Assembly: GCF_010671595.1 (NCBI RefSeq)
Contig: NZ_JAABOP010000001.1
Span: 558,001-622,000 of the forward strand
Origin: Muriicola jejuensis
Lineage (GTDB): Bacteria; Bacteroidota; Bacteroidia; Flavobacteriales; Flavobacteriaceae
Reading direction: 5' to 3'
DNA length: 64,000 nucleotides
Part shown: in pieces, positions 45,054 through 55,088 of the stretch
Numbering within the stretch: the stretch's first letter is position 1
Layout: each line of letters begins with the position of its first letter
The notes under the pieces: generated by a model
What the model saw: the letters and a program-made list of their open reading frames with translations, nothing else
The model's database searches: none
Told to the model about the DNA's origin: nothing
Position numbers and translations under genes: made by a program

Positions 45054-46376
45054 ATGAACATTAGCAAGGAGCAGATCGATGACCTGAACGCAGTTGTTAA
45101 GGTCGACATCAGCAAAGAGGATTACCACGACAAGGTGGAGAAAATACTGAAGGATTACCGAAGGCAGGCTAACATCCCCGGGTTCAGGAAAGGACAGGTC
45201 CCCATGGGACTGATCAAAAAGCAGTACGGCAGGGCCGTGCTCGTGGATGAGGTAAATAAGTTGCTGCAGGACAATCTGAACAAATACCTGAACGAGGAAA
45301 AGCTTGACGTACTGGGCAACCCCCTGCCGAAGCAGCAGGATAGTTTCGACTGGGACCGTGAAGAATTCTCCTTTGAATTCGAACTTGGCCTCGCCCCGGA
45401 ATTCGACGCGAACCTCAAAACAAAAAAACCCGTCACACACTACAAGATCGTAGCAGATAAAAAGATGATCGAGGAGCAGATAGAACGTATCCGCAAACAG
45501 TACGGCAAACTGATCTCCAAGAAGGAAGTGGGCAAAAAGGACGAGGTTACCGGTACCTTTACCAATCAGGCGGAGGAAATAGACCATAAGTCGACCCTCG
45601 AACTCGACAAGATCAAGAACAAAAAGGTACTGGAATCCCTTACAGGTAAAAAGCCGGGGGATGTTGTAACCCTTAAGACCAAGGGGCTTTTCAAGGAGGA
45701 TTACCTGCTCTCGGGAGCTTTGGGCATCAACCGCGACAAGGCTGACAACCTGAATATAGAGGTGAATTTTACCATTGAGGAGATCAATGAAAGGCAGCCT
45801 GCGGAACTCAATCAGGAGCTCTTCGACAAATTGTTTGGCAAGGATAAGATCACCTCTGAGAAGGAACTGAAGGAACGACTCAAGGCAGATGCCGAAAAGC
45901 AATTTGAACAGCAGGCAGACCAGAAGCTCCTCAACGATGTGACAGAGCGCCTGATCGAGACCACTAAGTTCGACCTGCCTTCTGAATTCCTTAAAAAATG
46001 GATCCAAATGACAGGGGAAAAACCTTTGTCCCCGGAAGAAGCGAATGACGAATACGAGAAGTCCGAAAAGGGGTTGAGGTACCAGCTGATCGAAGGAAAG
46101 ATCATCAAGGACCACAATATCGAACTCACCTTCGACGAGCTGAAGGAATTTACCAAAGGTTTCATCAAATCCCAGATGGCCCAGTACGGCCAGATGAATC
46201 CGGCTGAAGAAGAGCTGGATGCCATCGCAGGAAGGGTGATGAGTAACCAGGAAGAGGTAAAACGCCTTTCAGAACAACTCATGAGCCAGAAATTGCTGGC
46301 CCTGTACAAGGAAAAAGCCAACCTGAAGGTGAAAGAAGTCACCTATGAAAACTTCGTGAAGGAAGTGTACGGGTAA
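45054..46376 (+). CDS. tig: Trigger factor
   Basis: 440-residue ribosome-bound chaperone/prolyl isomerase. The N-terminal ribosome-binding signature NIPGFRKGQVPMGLIKKQYG is at about residues 38-57. The middle FKBP-like domain is degenerate, as in Bacteroidetes, and a helical C-terminal arm follows. The ATG at 45054 is the family start. It precedes clpP-clpX in the usual order but is separated by a terminator. Confidence 0.95.
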   Translation: MNISKEQIDDLNAVVKVDISKEDYHDKVEKILKDYRRQANIPGFRKGQVPMGLIKKQYGRAVLVDEVNKLLQDNLNKYLNEEKLDVLGNPLPKQQDSFDWDREEFSFEFELGLAPEFDANLKTKKPVTHYKIVADKKMIEEQIERIRKQYGKLISKKEVGKKDEVTGTFTNQAEEIDHKSTLELDKIKNKKVLESLTGKKPGDVVTLKTKGLFKEDYLLSGALGINRDKADNLNIEVNFTIEEINERQPAELNQELFDKLFGKDKITSEKELKERLKADAEKQFEQQADQKLLNDVTERLIETTKFDLPSEFLKKWIQMTGEKPLSPEEANDEYEKSEKGLRYQLIEGKIIKDHNIELTFDELKEFTKGFIKSQMAQYGQMNPAEEELDAIAGRVMSNQEEVKRLSEQLMSQKLLALYKEKANLKVKEVTYENFVKEVYG

Positions 46377-46497
46377 CCCTTTTCACCGGTTCAAATAAGG
46401 GGAACAATAACCTTCCTGTCATGGTGTTAAGACTATTGTAAAATTGATAGGCAACTGTATCCTGCCATCGATTTTCATGAAAATTAAGTATCTTAGC

Positions 46498-46531
46498 TGA
46501 GCCGAATGTATACGATTCGGCTCAATTTTTT
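46498..46531 (+). terminator. Terminator after tig
   Basis: TGAGCCGAAT / ATTCGGCTCA, a perfect 10-bp stem with a 7-base loop followed by seven T. Confidence 0.93.
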
Positions 46532-46549
46532 TAATATCGTTTTCCACAT

Positions 46550-47230
46550 ATGAACTACGGACAAGAATTCAAAAATTTCGCAATAAAAGATCAGGGGATC
46601 AGCAGTTTGTACTACGATGACATCCTCAGGAGTATGTATCCCGTGAACATGACCCCCAATATCATTGAGGAGCGCCAGTTAAACGCCATAGCCATGGACG
46701 TTTTCTCCAGGCTGATGATGGATCGCATCATTTTCCTGGGCACCGGGATCAGCGACCAGGTGGCCAACATTGTCCAGGCACAATTGTTGTTCCTGGCCAG
46801 TGCAGACTCTTCCAAAGACATACAGATCTACATCAATTCTCCGGGAGGGAGCGTGTACGCAGGATTCGGCATCTATGATACCATGCAGTTCATTAAACCT
46901 GACGTCGCCACCATTTGTACGGGTATGGCCGCATCCATGTCAGCCGTTCTGCTCTGCGCAGGAGAAAAGGGCAAACGAAGCGGACTCAAGCATTCCAGGG
47001 TGATGATCCACCAGCCCATGTCAGGGGCGCAGGGACAGGCCAGTGACATTGAGATCGCAGCGAACGAGGTGCTGAAGATCAAGGATGAGCTTTACACCAT
47101 TATCTCCAAGCATTCAGGCCAGCCGTTTGACAAGGTGTACGAGGACAGTGACCGGGATTACTGGATGAAAGCAGAGGAGGCCCTTGCCTACGGGATGATA
47201 GACGAAATCCTGGAAAGGGATAAAGACTAA
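46550..47230 (+). CDS. clpP: ATP-dependent Clp protease proteolytic subunit
   Basis: 226-residue serine protease subunit. Catalytic Ser in GMAASMSAVLL, His in RVMIHQPM, and Asp in the EDSDRDYWM region. An N-terminal extension of ~30 residues before the conserved IIFLGTGI region may be a propeptide or part of the axial loop region. It partners with ClpX encoded 94 bases downstream. Confidence 0.97.
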   Translation: MNYGQEFKNFAIKDQGISSLYYDDILRSMYPVNMTPNIIEERQLNAIAMDVFSRLMMDRIIFLGTGISDQVANIVQAQLLFLASADSSKDIQIYINSPGGSVYAGFGIYDTMQFIKPDVATICTGMAASMSAVLLCAGEKGKRSGLKHSRVMIHQPMSGAQGQASDIEIAANEVLKIKDELYTIISKHSGQPFDKVYEDSDRDYWMKAEEALAYGMIDEILERDKD

Positions 47231-47324
47231 TGATTGTGTTTTATCCGTGAAAACTAACCGACGGACCGGTTGGTGAACCAAAATCAGAATTATTTCGTTA
47301 TTATAGGCGATAGTACAGAGAAAA

Positions 47325-48560
47325 ATGGCAAAGGAAAACCTAGAATGCTCTTTTTGCGGTCGGAAAAAGCCCGAAACGAACCTGCTGATAGCGGGCCTGG
47401 ATGCCCATATCTGTGATCGATGTATCGAGCAGGCACACGGTATAGTGGCTGAGGAGTCCAAGCAATCCAAGACAGACGACCTGTCTTCGGAATTGACTCT
47501 TAAAAAACCGCTGGAAATCAAGGGCTTTCTGGATACCTTTATTATCGGACAGGAGCGTACCAAAAAAGTGCTCTCCGTAGCCGTATACAACCATTACAAA
47601 CGACTCCTTCAACCCAGTTCCAAGGAGGACGAGATCGAGATCCAGAAGAGCAACATCATCATGGTAGGTCAGACCGGAACAGGAAAAACCCTGATGGCCC
47701 GTACCATTGCCAAGATGCTGAACGTACCTCTCGCTATCGTGGATGCCACGGTGCTCACAGAGGCCGGATATGTGGGAGAAGACGTAGAAAGTATATTGAC
47801 CAGATTACTGCAGGCAGCGGATTACAACCTGGAAAAAGCCGAAAGGGGCATCGTATTTATCGATGAGATCGATAAGATCGCACGCAAAAGCGACAACCCG
47901 TCTATAACCAGGGATGTTTCAGGGGAAGGCGTACAACAGGGGCTACTAAAACTTCTAGAAGGCACGGTAGTGAACGTCCCTCCAAAAGGAGGAAGAAAAC
48001 ACCCCGACCAGAAATTTATCGAGGTAAATACCGAAAATATCCTTTTTGTAGCCGGAGGTGCCTTTGACGGTATCGAGCGCATCATCACCAAAAGGCTGAA
48101 CATGCAGGCCATCGGTTATAGCGCAGCCCGGATAGAAGAAAACATAGACCAGGATAATGTATTGCAGTACATCATCCCCAAGGATCTGAAGGAGTTTGGT
48201 TTGATCCCTGAGATTATAGGGAGGTTGCCTGTGCTCACCCATATGAATCCGCTCGACAAGAAAACACTCAGGGCGATTCTAACAGAACCCAAGAATGCGA
48301 TCATAAAGCAGTACGAAAAACTGTTTGCCATGGACGGAATCACCTTCCAAATCACAGAACAGGCCCTGGATTATATCGTGGACAAGGCTATAGAATACAA
48401 ACTGGGAGCACGAGGGCTGAGATCTTTATGCGAAGCCGTGTTTACAGATGCTATGTTTGAACTTCCGAGCAGTGATGACACGGAATTCAAGGTCACCAAA
48501 CCATATGCAGAGGAAAAACTTTCCTACGAGACCATCAAGAAGCTAAAGGCGGTCTCTTAA
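47325..48560 (+). CDS. clpX: ATP-dependent Clp protease ATP-binding subunit ClpX
   Basis: 411-residue AAA+ unfoldase. N-terminal C4 zinc finger (CSFCGRK and CDRCIEQ), Walker [12 protein letters not shown], Walker [13 protein letters not shown], and pore loop GYVGEDV are visible. It feeds substrates to ClpP. Confidence 0.97.
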   Translation: MAKENLECSFCGRKKPETNLLIAGLDAHICDRCIEQAHGIVAEESKQSKTDDLSSELTLKKPLEIKGFLDTFIIGQERTKKVLSVAVYNHYKRLLQPSSKEDEIEIQKSNIIMVGQTGTGKTLMARTIAKMLNVPLAIVDATVLTEAGYVGEDVESILTRLLQAADYNLEKAERGIVFIDEIDKIARKSDNPSITRDVSGEGVQQGLLKLLEGTVVNVPPKGGRKHPDQKFIEVNTENILFVAGGAFDGIERIITKRLNMQAIGYSAARIEENIDQDNVLQYIIPKDLKEFGLIPEIIGRLPVLTHMNPLDKKTLRAILTEPKNAIIKQYEKLFAMDGITFQITEQALDYIVDKAIEYKLGARGLRSLCEAVFTDAMFELPSSDDTEFKVTKPYAEEKLSYETIKKLKAVS

Positions 48561-49102
48561 ATCTGAAATTTTTTGTGGATTACCGCATCCAGGAGGGTCA
48601 GACAGACCTTTTGGATGATCTTTTCATCCGAGTACAGCTCGTGTCCGAAATCCGATAAGACCTCCAATGAAACTCCTTTCTTTACGGCCCATTCCTCGGC
48701 CGGAATATGCTGGTCCCTTTCTCCGTACAACAAACGAACAGGACAGTCGGGAGCAGGAATATCATCGGGAATGTTCATAGGGGCCATGGCGTACAACGAC
48801 TTCATTGGCAGGCCCCTGTGGGCAGCATGCCATGCCACGGTACCCCCGCAACAGAATGTGAGGTAGTGTGCCGCTTTCTTTTCCTTATTCATGAGCTGAG
48901 CCACAGCCGTTTCCATACCTCCCTGCTCAAAGGACTTCAACAGGTTCTCAGAAGAGCAAACAACCAGGTCGACATCCGCCAACTGGAAGGTGTCATAATA
49001 TTGAATGTCGAAATATTGCTGCAGATACCCTAGGTAAGAGGTGATCCAAAGACCTTTTTTAGACCCCCATAAATCGGAAAGGATAACCAGTTTTTCTGCC
49101 AT
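48557..49102 (-). CDS. Alpha/beta-hydrolase-like protein with Cys at the nucleophile position
   Basis: 181 residues with the pattern of a small alpha/beta hydrolase: a beta-rich start ([11 protein letters not shown]), an elbow [10 protein letters not shown], an acid region [13 protein letters not shown] and a final His in DFGHELYS. Where the family has G-x-S-x-G it has F-C-C-G-G, putting Cys84 at the nucleophile. It is short, without a lid domain, somewhat like BioG/DUF452 proteins. No close function can be named. It overlaps clpX by 4 bases convergently. Confidence 0.75.
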   Translation of the reverse strand: MAEKLVILSDLWGSKKGLWITSYLGYLQQYFDIQYYDTFQLADVDLVVCSSENLLKSFEQGGMETAVAQLMNKEKKAAHYLTFCCGGTVAWHAAHRGLPMKSLYAMAPMNIPDDIPAPDCPVRLLYGERDQHIPAEEWAVKKGVSLEVLSDFGHELYSDEKIIQKVCLTLLDAVIHKKFQI

Positions 49103-49244
49103 GATGATAAAGTTGTGGTTAAGTTCGGTGCAACAAGTTGGGCATTATCGGGGAATGTCGACCTATTTATTTGACGATCGGATGCGTTTTATCGATATAG
49201 TAGCTTAAAGCCTGGGGTATTCGGGATATACAGGTATTGTTTTT

Positions 49245-50759
49245 TTACCCGTTCATCTGGAGAAGCTCATCCAGATAGGCCCTGTCATTGGAGAGCCTGG
49301 GGATCTTGTGCTGGCCTCCGAGCTTGTCCTTGGATTTCAGCCAGTCGTAGAAGAGGTTCTCCCTCGCTATGTGAATGGTTGGCATATTCAGGGTCATATT
49401 GTTGTAACGCTTGGCCTCGTAATCAGAGTTCAGGGTTTTGAGTGCCTTATCCAGAGACTTTGTAAAGTCACCCATCTTTTCAGGCGGTTTCCGGAATTCG
49501 ATCATCCACTCATGCGCCCCTTTTTCCTTCCCTGACATAAAGATAGGGGCCACTGTATAGTCCTTTATCTGAGCTCCGGTTTCCCGACATATTTGCTCCA
49601 GAGCTTTTTCTGCGTTCTCGATGATGAGTTCTTCCCCAAAGACATTGATATGGTGTTTGGTCCGGCCCGTGATCTGTATTCGATAGGGATCCGTGGAAGT
49701 GAACCTGACGGTATCCCCTATTTTGTAACGCCAGAGGCCAGCATTAGTGGTGATGATGATGGCGTAATTCTTTCCGGTCTCCACCTCCCACAGGGGGATG
49801 GTCTTCTGCTCCTCGGTACCATACTGGTCCATAGGGATGAATTCGTAAAAGATGCCGTAATCGAGCATCAGGAGGAGGTCATCCGCATTGTTCCTGTCCT
49901 GAATGGCAAAGAATCCTTCAGAGGCGTTGTAGATCTCGTAGTACCTGAAATTCTTTCTGGGAAGAAGCCTGTCGTATTGTTCTCTGTATGGTTTAAAACT
50001 CACCCCCCCGTGAAAATACACCTCCAGATTTTCCCAGATCTCGAAGAGATGTTGTTTCCCGGTCTCCTCCAGGACATTGTTCAAAAGCACGAGCATCCAG
50101 GATGGCACTCCCGCCAAACTGGTCACATTCTCCTGAATACTCTCGCGGATAATGGCGTGCATCTTGGATTCCCATTCGCTCATCAGGGATACTTTATTGC
50201 TGGGGGTGCTGCTCAATTCTGCCCAGAAGGGCATATTATCGATCAGGATGGCCGAGAGGTCCCCGAAAAAAGTACCGTTGTCCTCATACAACTCCTTGCT
50301 TCCGCCAAGCCTGAGGCTTTTCCCTGTGAAGAGCTGGGAATTTTCGTTGTTGTTCAGATACAAACATAGGAGATCTTTACCCGATTTGTAGTGGCAGTCT
50401 TCCAGGGCCTCAGTACTTACCGGAATGAACTTGCTTTTTGCGTTGGTGGTACCGCTGCTCTTGGCAAACCATTTGATGGCGGTGGGCCAGAAAATGTTCT
50501 GTTCTCCCCTTCTGCTCCGCTCGATCATGGGCTCAGCTTCCTCGTAGGAGATGATAGGTACCCGATCCCTGAATTGTTCGTAGTTTTCGATGGATGTGTA
50601 TCCGTAGTGGCGGCCGATCTCGGTGTCCTCGGCGATCTCGAGCAATTGTTCCAGCACTTCCTGCTGAACCTCGGCCGGGTACTTAAGAAACAGCTCAATC
50701 TGGTGATACCGCTTTTTGAGCAGCCAGGAAGCAATGGAATTGAATAATGGAATCGGCAT
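49245..50759 (-). CDS. GH3 auxin-responsive promoter family protein
   Basis: 504 residues of the GH3 acyl-adenylate-forming family. The nucleotide motif is KSSGTTNAKSKFIPVS, then FGEELIIENAEKALEQ near the C-terminus, and LWRYKIGDTVRF. Plant relatives join amino acids to small acids; bacterial ones are uncharacterised. The gap to the hydrolase gene (49103-49244) contains no gene. Confidence 0.88.
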   Translation of the reverse strand: MPIPLFNSIASWLLKKRYHQIELFLKYPAEVQQEVLEQLLEIAEDTEIGRHYGYTSIENYEQFRDRVPIISYEEAEPMIERSRRGEQNIFWPTAIKWFAKSSGTTNAKSKFIPVSTEALEDCHYKSGKDLLCLYLNNNENSQLFTGKSLRLGGSKELYEDNGTFFGDLSAILIDNMPFWAELSSTPSNKVSLMSEWESKMHAIIRESIQENVTSLAGVPSWMLVLLNNVLEETGKQHLFEIWENLEVYFHGGVSFKPYREQYDRLLPRKNFRYYEIYNASEGFFAIQDRNNADDLLLMLDYGIFYEFIPMDQYGTEEQKTIPLWEVETGKNYAIIITTNAGLWRYKIGDTVRFTSTDPYRIQITGRTKHHINVFGEELIIENAEKALEQICRETGAQIKDYTVAPIFMSGKEKGAHEWMIEFRKPPEKMGDFTKSLDKALKTLNSDYEAKRYNNMTLNMPTIHIARENLFYDWLKSKDKLGGQHKIPRLSNDRAYLDELLQMNG

Positions 50760-50766
50760 TTTTAGG

Positions 50767-50774
50767 TATCTTTG
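50767..50774 (+). promoter_or_regulatory. -7 box for the DUF2797 gene
   Basis: TATCTTTG, an exact match, with a TTG 24 bases upstream (slightly long spacing). The opposite strand carries TAACTTTTG, a near-match that may serve GH3. Confidence 0.4.
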
Positions 50775-50836
50775 GCCCGTTTTGATAAAGAGTCAAAAGT
50801 TAGCAATTTTAACCGAATTTCTAAACAAACCAGCCT

Positions 50837-51631
50837 ATGCAGTTTGAAGGGGTTTTGCGCAAGATGAGAACGGAGGTCGGGGACCCTATCCAGTATTACC
50901 TGTTGTTCGAAACAGATTTCCTGAATGTGAACCAGGTTCTCGGGCAGAAATTGCGAATCAACTTCCTTCGGTATCAATGCCTCAACTGCGGACTGGAAAG
51001 ACCTATTTTCAGGCAGGGGTTCTGCCGGAGTTGTTTTTACGAGATCCCTGCGGCCGGGGAATGGATCATGCATCCCGAGCTTAGCACCGCTCACCTGGGG
51101 AAAGAAGACAGGGACCTCGAATACGAAAAGAGGATGCAATTGCAGCCCCATATCGTATACCTGGCCAATTCGAGCAACATCAAGGTAGGTGTCACCCGCA
51201 AGTCACAGGTGCCCACACGGTGGATAGACCAGGGTGCCCATGAGGCCATAGAGATCGTGGAAGTTCCCAACAGGTATTTGGCAGGGATCACGGAAGTGGC
51301 CCTAAAGGAACACATCGCAGACAAGACCAATTGGCGGAAGATGCTGACCAACCAGATAGATGATGAGGATCTCGTGAATTGGCGCAATAAGCTACGCCCT
51401 TATATCCCTGAAGAAGCTGCGCCTTACTTTATCGAAAACAACAAGGAGACTGAAATCCATTTTCCGGTCCTCCATTACCCCGAAAAGGTAAAGAGCCTGA
51501 ACCTGGAAAAGACCCCTGAATTCGAAGGAGAGCTAATCGGCATCAAAGGACAGTATCTCCTCTTTGAGGATAATACTGTTTTTAACGTCAGGGGAAGCGA
51601 GGGCTATTACGTAGGCCTGAGTCTTAGTTGA
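50837..51631 (+). CDS. DUF2797 family protein
   Basis: 264 residues. A zinc-ribbon-like set CLNCG...CRSC lies at about residues 53-78, followed by a GIY-YIG-like stretch (HIVYLANSSNIKVGVTR...TRWIDQGA). The family is described as DUF2797; the GIY-YIG resemblance suggests nucleic-acid contact but the function is unknown. Its end overlaps asmA by 8 bases convergently. Confidence 0.82.
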   Translation: MQFEGVLRKMRTEVGDPIQYYLLFETDFLNVNQVLGQKLRINFLRYQCLNCGLERPIFRQGFCRSCFYEIPAAGEWIMHPELSTAHLGKEDRDLEYEKRMQLQPHIVYLANSSNIKVGVTRKSQVPTRWIDQGAHEAIEIVEVPNRYLAGITEVALKEHIADKTNWRKMLTNQIDDEDLVNWRNKLRPYIPEEAAPYFIENNKETEIHFPVLHYPEKVKSLNLEKTPEFEGELIGIKGQYLLFEDNTVFNVRGSEGYYVGLSLS

Positions 51632-54344
51632 CAGAGTCTTTTTTCACCACTACGGAATCCTTCTTCTTTTTCTTCAATAAACCCCCCAGTACCGATTTCG
51701 CAGCCTCTTTAACCGCCTGGTTTGGCGTTCCGGCCGCCGTGCTGTCCCTGCGGGTCGAATCCGTTTTCTGGGTCCCTGAGGTCAGGATATTCCCTAAAGT
51801 CTTCTTCACCTCATCGGTTGTGGTAGTCTTTGTGCCCGTGCTGTCTGCCTTCTTCCCTGCCAAAAGGCCTTCCAAAAGAGTAGAAGCCTTTTCCTTACCC
51901 TGATTGAGAAGCTTTTGTTTCTGTATCTCCACCAGGCTGGCCGTGAGGTCCTTCACCCCTGTGGTAAGGTCCGTTTTCACCTGGGGACTGCTGTAGTTCC
52001 CACCTATGGACACCCCTACGGGAATAGTCAGGTCCTCCAAACTGTTGTCATTGATCCTGGCAATAAGGCTGTTCACTTCAGAACCCAGGTATCTGGCAGG
52101 AACATCCAGCCTGGCCCTGTAATTGAGCTGGTTGTCAAAGCTATGGCTGCCATCTACTGTTACGGCTATATCCTGGTATTTAAATGTCATGGGGCGGACG
52201 GTAACCACTCCGTCCTTGAATGAAAGGGTAGTCTTTAATCCGCTCAGGTTGAGTTTTGCAGGGTCAAAGAACTGGAGCTGTGAGGCCATGGCATTGAGCA
52301 CGTTGGCCTTGTTTGTATTGATGCTGGTCTCGAAGATCTCAGCCAACACATCACCGGTGATGCTTTCCAGTTTGGGTGTGAATTCGGGACTCAGGATGCC
52401 GGAAAGGGAAATCCGGGAATTCAATTTTCCCTGCAGGGCTGATGCCACAGGCGCCAGGGCCTTTAACAGATCCAGATTGCTAAATGCCTCCGCCAGTTGA
52501 AATTGTTCCACACCCAGCTTCATGTCAAAAACCGGAACTTCACCTTTGGTGGATACGGAACCGTCCAACAACAATTTGCCCTTGAAAAGGGAAGAAGAGA
52601 AATTGCTAAGGGTAGCCGTTTCGTCCTTTACCTTTATGTTTCCCTCAACATCCCTCAGGACCAGGTTGTCATATAGGACGGTCTGGGCCCTGGCATCAAT
52701 GCTGCAATTCAGGAAGGACGGTATCTTGACGGATGCAGTCTCTGCCTTCTTGTTCTCACCCGAAGTTGCCTCGGTATCTTCCACCATAAAGTCATTGAGG
52801 GAAAAGGTGTTGGATTCAAGGCTGAATACACCCTCCACGTCCTCCTTGTTGAACATAAAGCCCAACAGGTTGGAAAGGGTACCCTTGATGTCAAAATCGG
52901 TTTTCCCCAGGTTGCCCTGCATTCGGTTCAGGGTGATCCTCTCAGGTTTGAAGTCGATAGAGACCAGGCTGAACCTGGCAGGGGCCGTCAGTTCCTCACT
53001 GTTGTATTCAAATCCCTCCAAGCTCAACTTGCCGGAGGTACGAGTTTTGGCGTATTGCTTATTTTCCAGCGTGGCCATATCGAATGCCGTGGTCACATCT
53101 GCCTTGAGCAGACCTTTGAGGTTCTGTTCGGCCGCGTAGGGATAGGCCTTAGACAGATTGGCCAGGTTCATATTCGCATCGATGTGAGCATTCACCCGGG
53201 TATTGCCGGTCAGGTCCCTGAGGTCTGCCTCCATGGCGAAGCGGTCCTGATCGATGTTAAAGGAGGCCTTTTCAACCGTAACGTAAGTGTCCTTTACCAA
53301 CCCCGTTTCATTAATGATCTCTGCCGCTAGGACGATGTTGTCTACCGATTTGGGCAGATCGGGATATTTAAAGGAAGCTTTATCTGATCGGATGTCTATT
53401 CGGAATGCGGGAATGTGCTCTTCGTCTATCCTGCCTTTGAACTCGCCTTTGACCACAAAGTCGCCTGTAGTGCTAACCCCATTGATGTCTTTGGAGTATT
53501 TCTCCGGAAACAGGGCCAGGAAGTTCCTGAAATCAGAGGAGGGGGTCTCAAAAGTGATGTCGACCTTATTAAAGTCTTCCTCCACGCGCACAAAACCTTC
53601 GAACACCAGGGGCAGTTGGTTTACCAACCCTTTATTCTCCAGGAAGGTGTAGGTATTGGTCTGGAGGTCGATCCCAAGAAGGGCATCAAGGACCACCTTA
53701 TGCCTGTTCAGGTATTCGGTGCCGTCCATACTCAGGCTTACCAGCCCTTCGGTACGGGTATCCAGCCTGGATTCATTCAGGGACAGGTCTCCGGAACCCT
53801 TGTGCTGTAGTCCTGTTAGGTCGAGGTAGATCCCTCCTGCCTTGTCTGTGTATACCAGGCGGGAATCAGTGAACCCATACTCCTGCAGGTCCAGGGTAAA
53901 TCCGCTTTCACCGGAAGGGTCTTCCCCGGGGGAATCCTTCTCTTTGGCTATCTCGTAATTGGGCCTTTCTTCCTCATCAAACACAATATTGACATAGGCC
54001 TTTTCCAGGGTAAGTTCCCGTAGTTTGATGGGTTCCGATGCACCCTTGAACAGCTCGTAGACCGAAAGGGAGAGATCGATGCTGGCTGCGCTGAACAGGG
54101 TATCCCCCTCAAAGGGCGCTGCCGTGGTCAGCACGGCTTCTTTTATGCGCAGGTGGGCATTGGGAAAGCTCCGGATCAGGCTAAGGCTGGCATCGGCAAA
54201 ATCGAAGGTTCCTGTGATATTGCTGTTGACCTTATTTTTTATGATCTGGCCGATCCTGCCTTCCAGGATGAAGGGCAGGGCAACAATGGCTCCGATGAGG
54301 ATCAGCAGGATAGCAGCTGCAATTTTTACAACTTTCTTTTTCAT
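51624..54344 (-). CDS. AsmA family protein
   Basis: 906 residues: one N-terminal membrane helix (IAAAILLILIGAIVALPFIL), then a long beta-rich AsmA/DUF748-type body with repeated strands, and a C-terminal Thr/Lys-rich tail ending in a KKKKDS region. AsmA proteins span the periplasm and are linked to lipid transport to the outer membrane. Transcribed alone; the YhhQ-SppA genes lie upstream on the same strand. Confidence 0.88.
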   Translation of the reverse strand: MKKKVVKIAAAILLILIGAIVALPFILEGRIGQIIKNKVNSNITGTFDFADASLSLIRSFPNAHLRIKEAVLTTAAPFEGDTLFSAASIDLSLSVYELFKGASEPIKLRELTLEKAYVNIVFDEEERPNYEIAKEKDSPGEDPSGESGFTLDLQEYGFTDSRLVYTDKAGGIYLDLTGLQHKGSGDLSLNESRLDTRTEGLVSLSMDGTEYLNRHKVVLDALLGIDLQTNTYTFLENKGLVNQLPLVFEGFVRVEEDFNKVDITFETPSSDFRNFLALFPEKYSKDINGVSTTGDFVVKGEFKGRIDEEHIPAFRIDIRSDKASFKYPDLPKSVDNIVLAAEIINETGLVKDTYVTVEKASFNIDQDRFAMEADLRDLTGNTRVNAHIDANMNLANLSKAYPYAAEQNLKGLLKADVTTAFDMATLENKQYAKTRTSGKLSLEGFEYNSEELTAPARFSLVSIDFKPERITLNRMQGNLGKTDFDIKGTLSNLLGFMFNKEDVEGVFSLESNTFSLNDFMVEDTEATSGENKKAETASVKIPSFLNCSIDARAQTVLYDNLVLRDVEGNIKVKDETATLSNFSSSLFKGKLLLDGSVSTKGEVPVFDMKLGVEQFQLAEAFSNLDLLKALAPVASALQGKLNSRISLSGILSPEFTPKLESITGDVLAEIFETSINTNKANVLNAMASQLQFFDPAKLNLSGLKTTLSFKDGVVTVRPMTFKYQDIAVTVDGSHSFDNQLNYRARLDVPARYLGSEVNSLIARINDNSLEDLTIPVGVSIGGNYSSPQVKTDLTTGVKDLTASLVEIQKQKLLNQGKEKASTLLEGLLAGKKADSTGTKTTTTDEVKKTLGNILTSGTQKTDSTRRDSTAAGTPNQAVKEAAKSVLGGLLKKKKKDSVVVKKDSVN

Positions 54345-54374
54345 GTTATGAGATTTTGAGACGGGAAATCAGGA

Positions 54375-55085
54375 TCAGATATCCAGGACGATCTCCTCGC
54401 CCATTTTCAATCCAAACCGTTTCCTTAGGATATATACGAAAAAATAAAGAAAAGGGGTGTCTAAGACCGCAATAAATACCTTAAATAAAAATCCGCTGAT
54501 CACGAGACCGGTAAAGAGGGTCCACGGCAGGACCCCGAAGATACAAAGCAAGCCTACCACCGTAAAGGTATCGATGAACTGGGAGAGGAAGGTGGAAAAA
54601 TTGTTCCGTATCCATAGGTATTTTCCCTTTGTGACCCTTTTCCAGAAATGGTATATGGCGATATCCACATATTGTGCGCAGAGGTAGGCGATCATAGAGG
54701 CGAGGACAGCGATCGGTGATAGGGCGAACACCTTTCTGAAGGTCTCATCATCTATAGGCGATTCCGGGATGGCTGGAGCCAATTCTGCCAGCAGGATGAT
54801 CCCCATGGAAAAGAAGGAAGCAAAGATACCCGCCGTTACGATCTGGTTGGCCTTTTTCTTCCCGTAAATCTCCGAGATAAGGTCTGTGATCAGGAAGGTG
54901 ATGGGGTACGGGAGGATCCCGACCGAGATCTCGAAGAGGGAGGCGCCGTAGACAGAAATCTCACCAAAGGGTCTCCAATAAAAGAATTTCTGAAAAATGA
55001 GGTTGGATACGACCAGGGAGGTGATAAATAGGGCCCCCAGGTACAGATAGATCTTATAGGCAACCTTCCTGTCCTTATCCGTCAT
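54375..55085 (-). CDS. Queuosine precursor transporter (YhhQ family)
   Basis: 236 residues with about six transmembrane helices. The family signature is the SVGILPYPITFLITDLISEIYGKKKA stretch and DIAIYHFWKRVTKG...RNNFSTFLSQFIDT. It imports preQ0/preQ1 for tRNA queuosine modification. It begins 3 bases after sppA ends and is probably cotranscribed with it. Confidence 0.9.
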   Translation of the reverse strand: MTDKDRKVAYKIYLYLGALFITSLVVSNLIFQKFFYWRPFGEISVYGASLFEISVGILPYPITFLITDLISEIYGKKKANQIVTAGIFASFFSMGIILLAELAPAIPESPIDDETFRKVFALSPIAVLASMIAYLCAQYVDIAIYHFWKRVTKGKYLWIRNNFSTFLSQFIDTFTVVGLLCIFGVLPWTLFTGLVISGFLFKVFIAVLDTPFLYFFVYILRKRFGLKMGEEIVLDI

Positions 55086-55088
55086 TTT

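Noticed and set aside
49245-50759. GH3 protein as a sign of plant hormone metabolism
   Set aside because: Bacterial GH3 proteins are widespread and uncharacterised; nothing else here suggests auxin or jasmonate chemistry.
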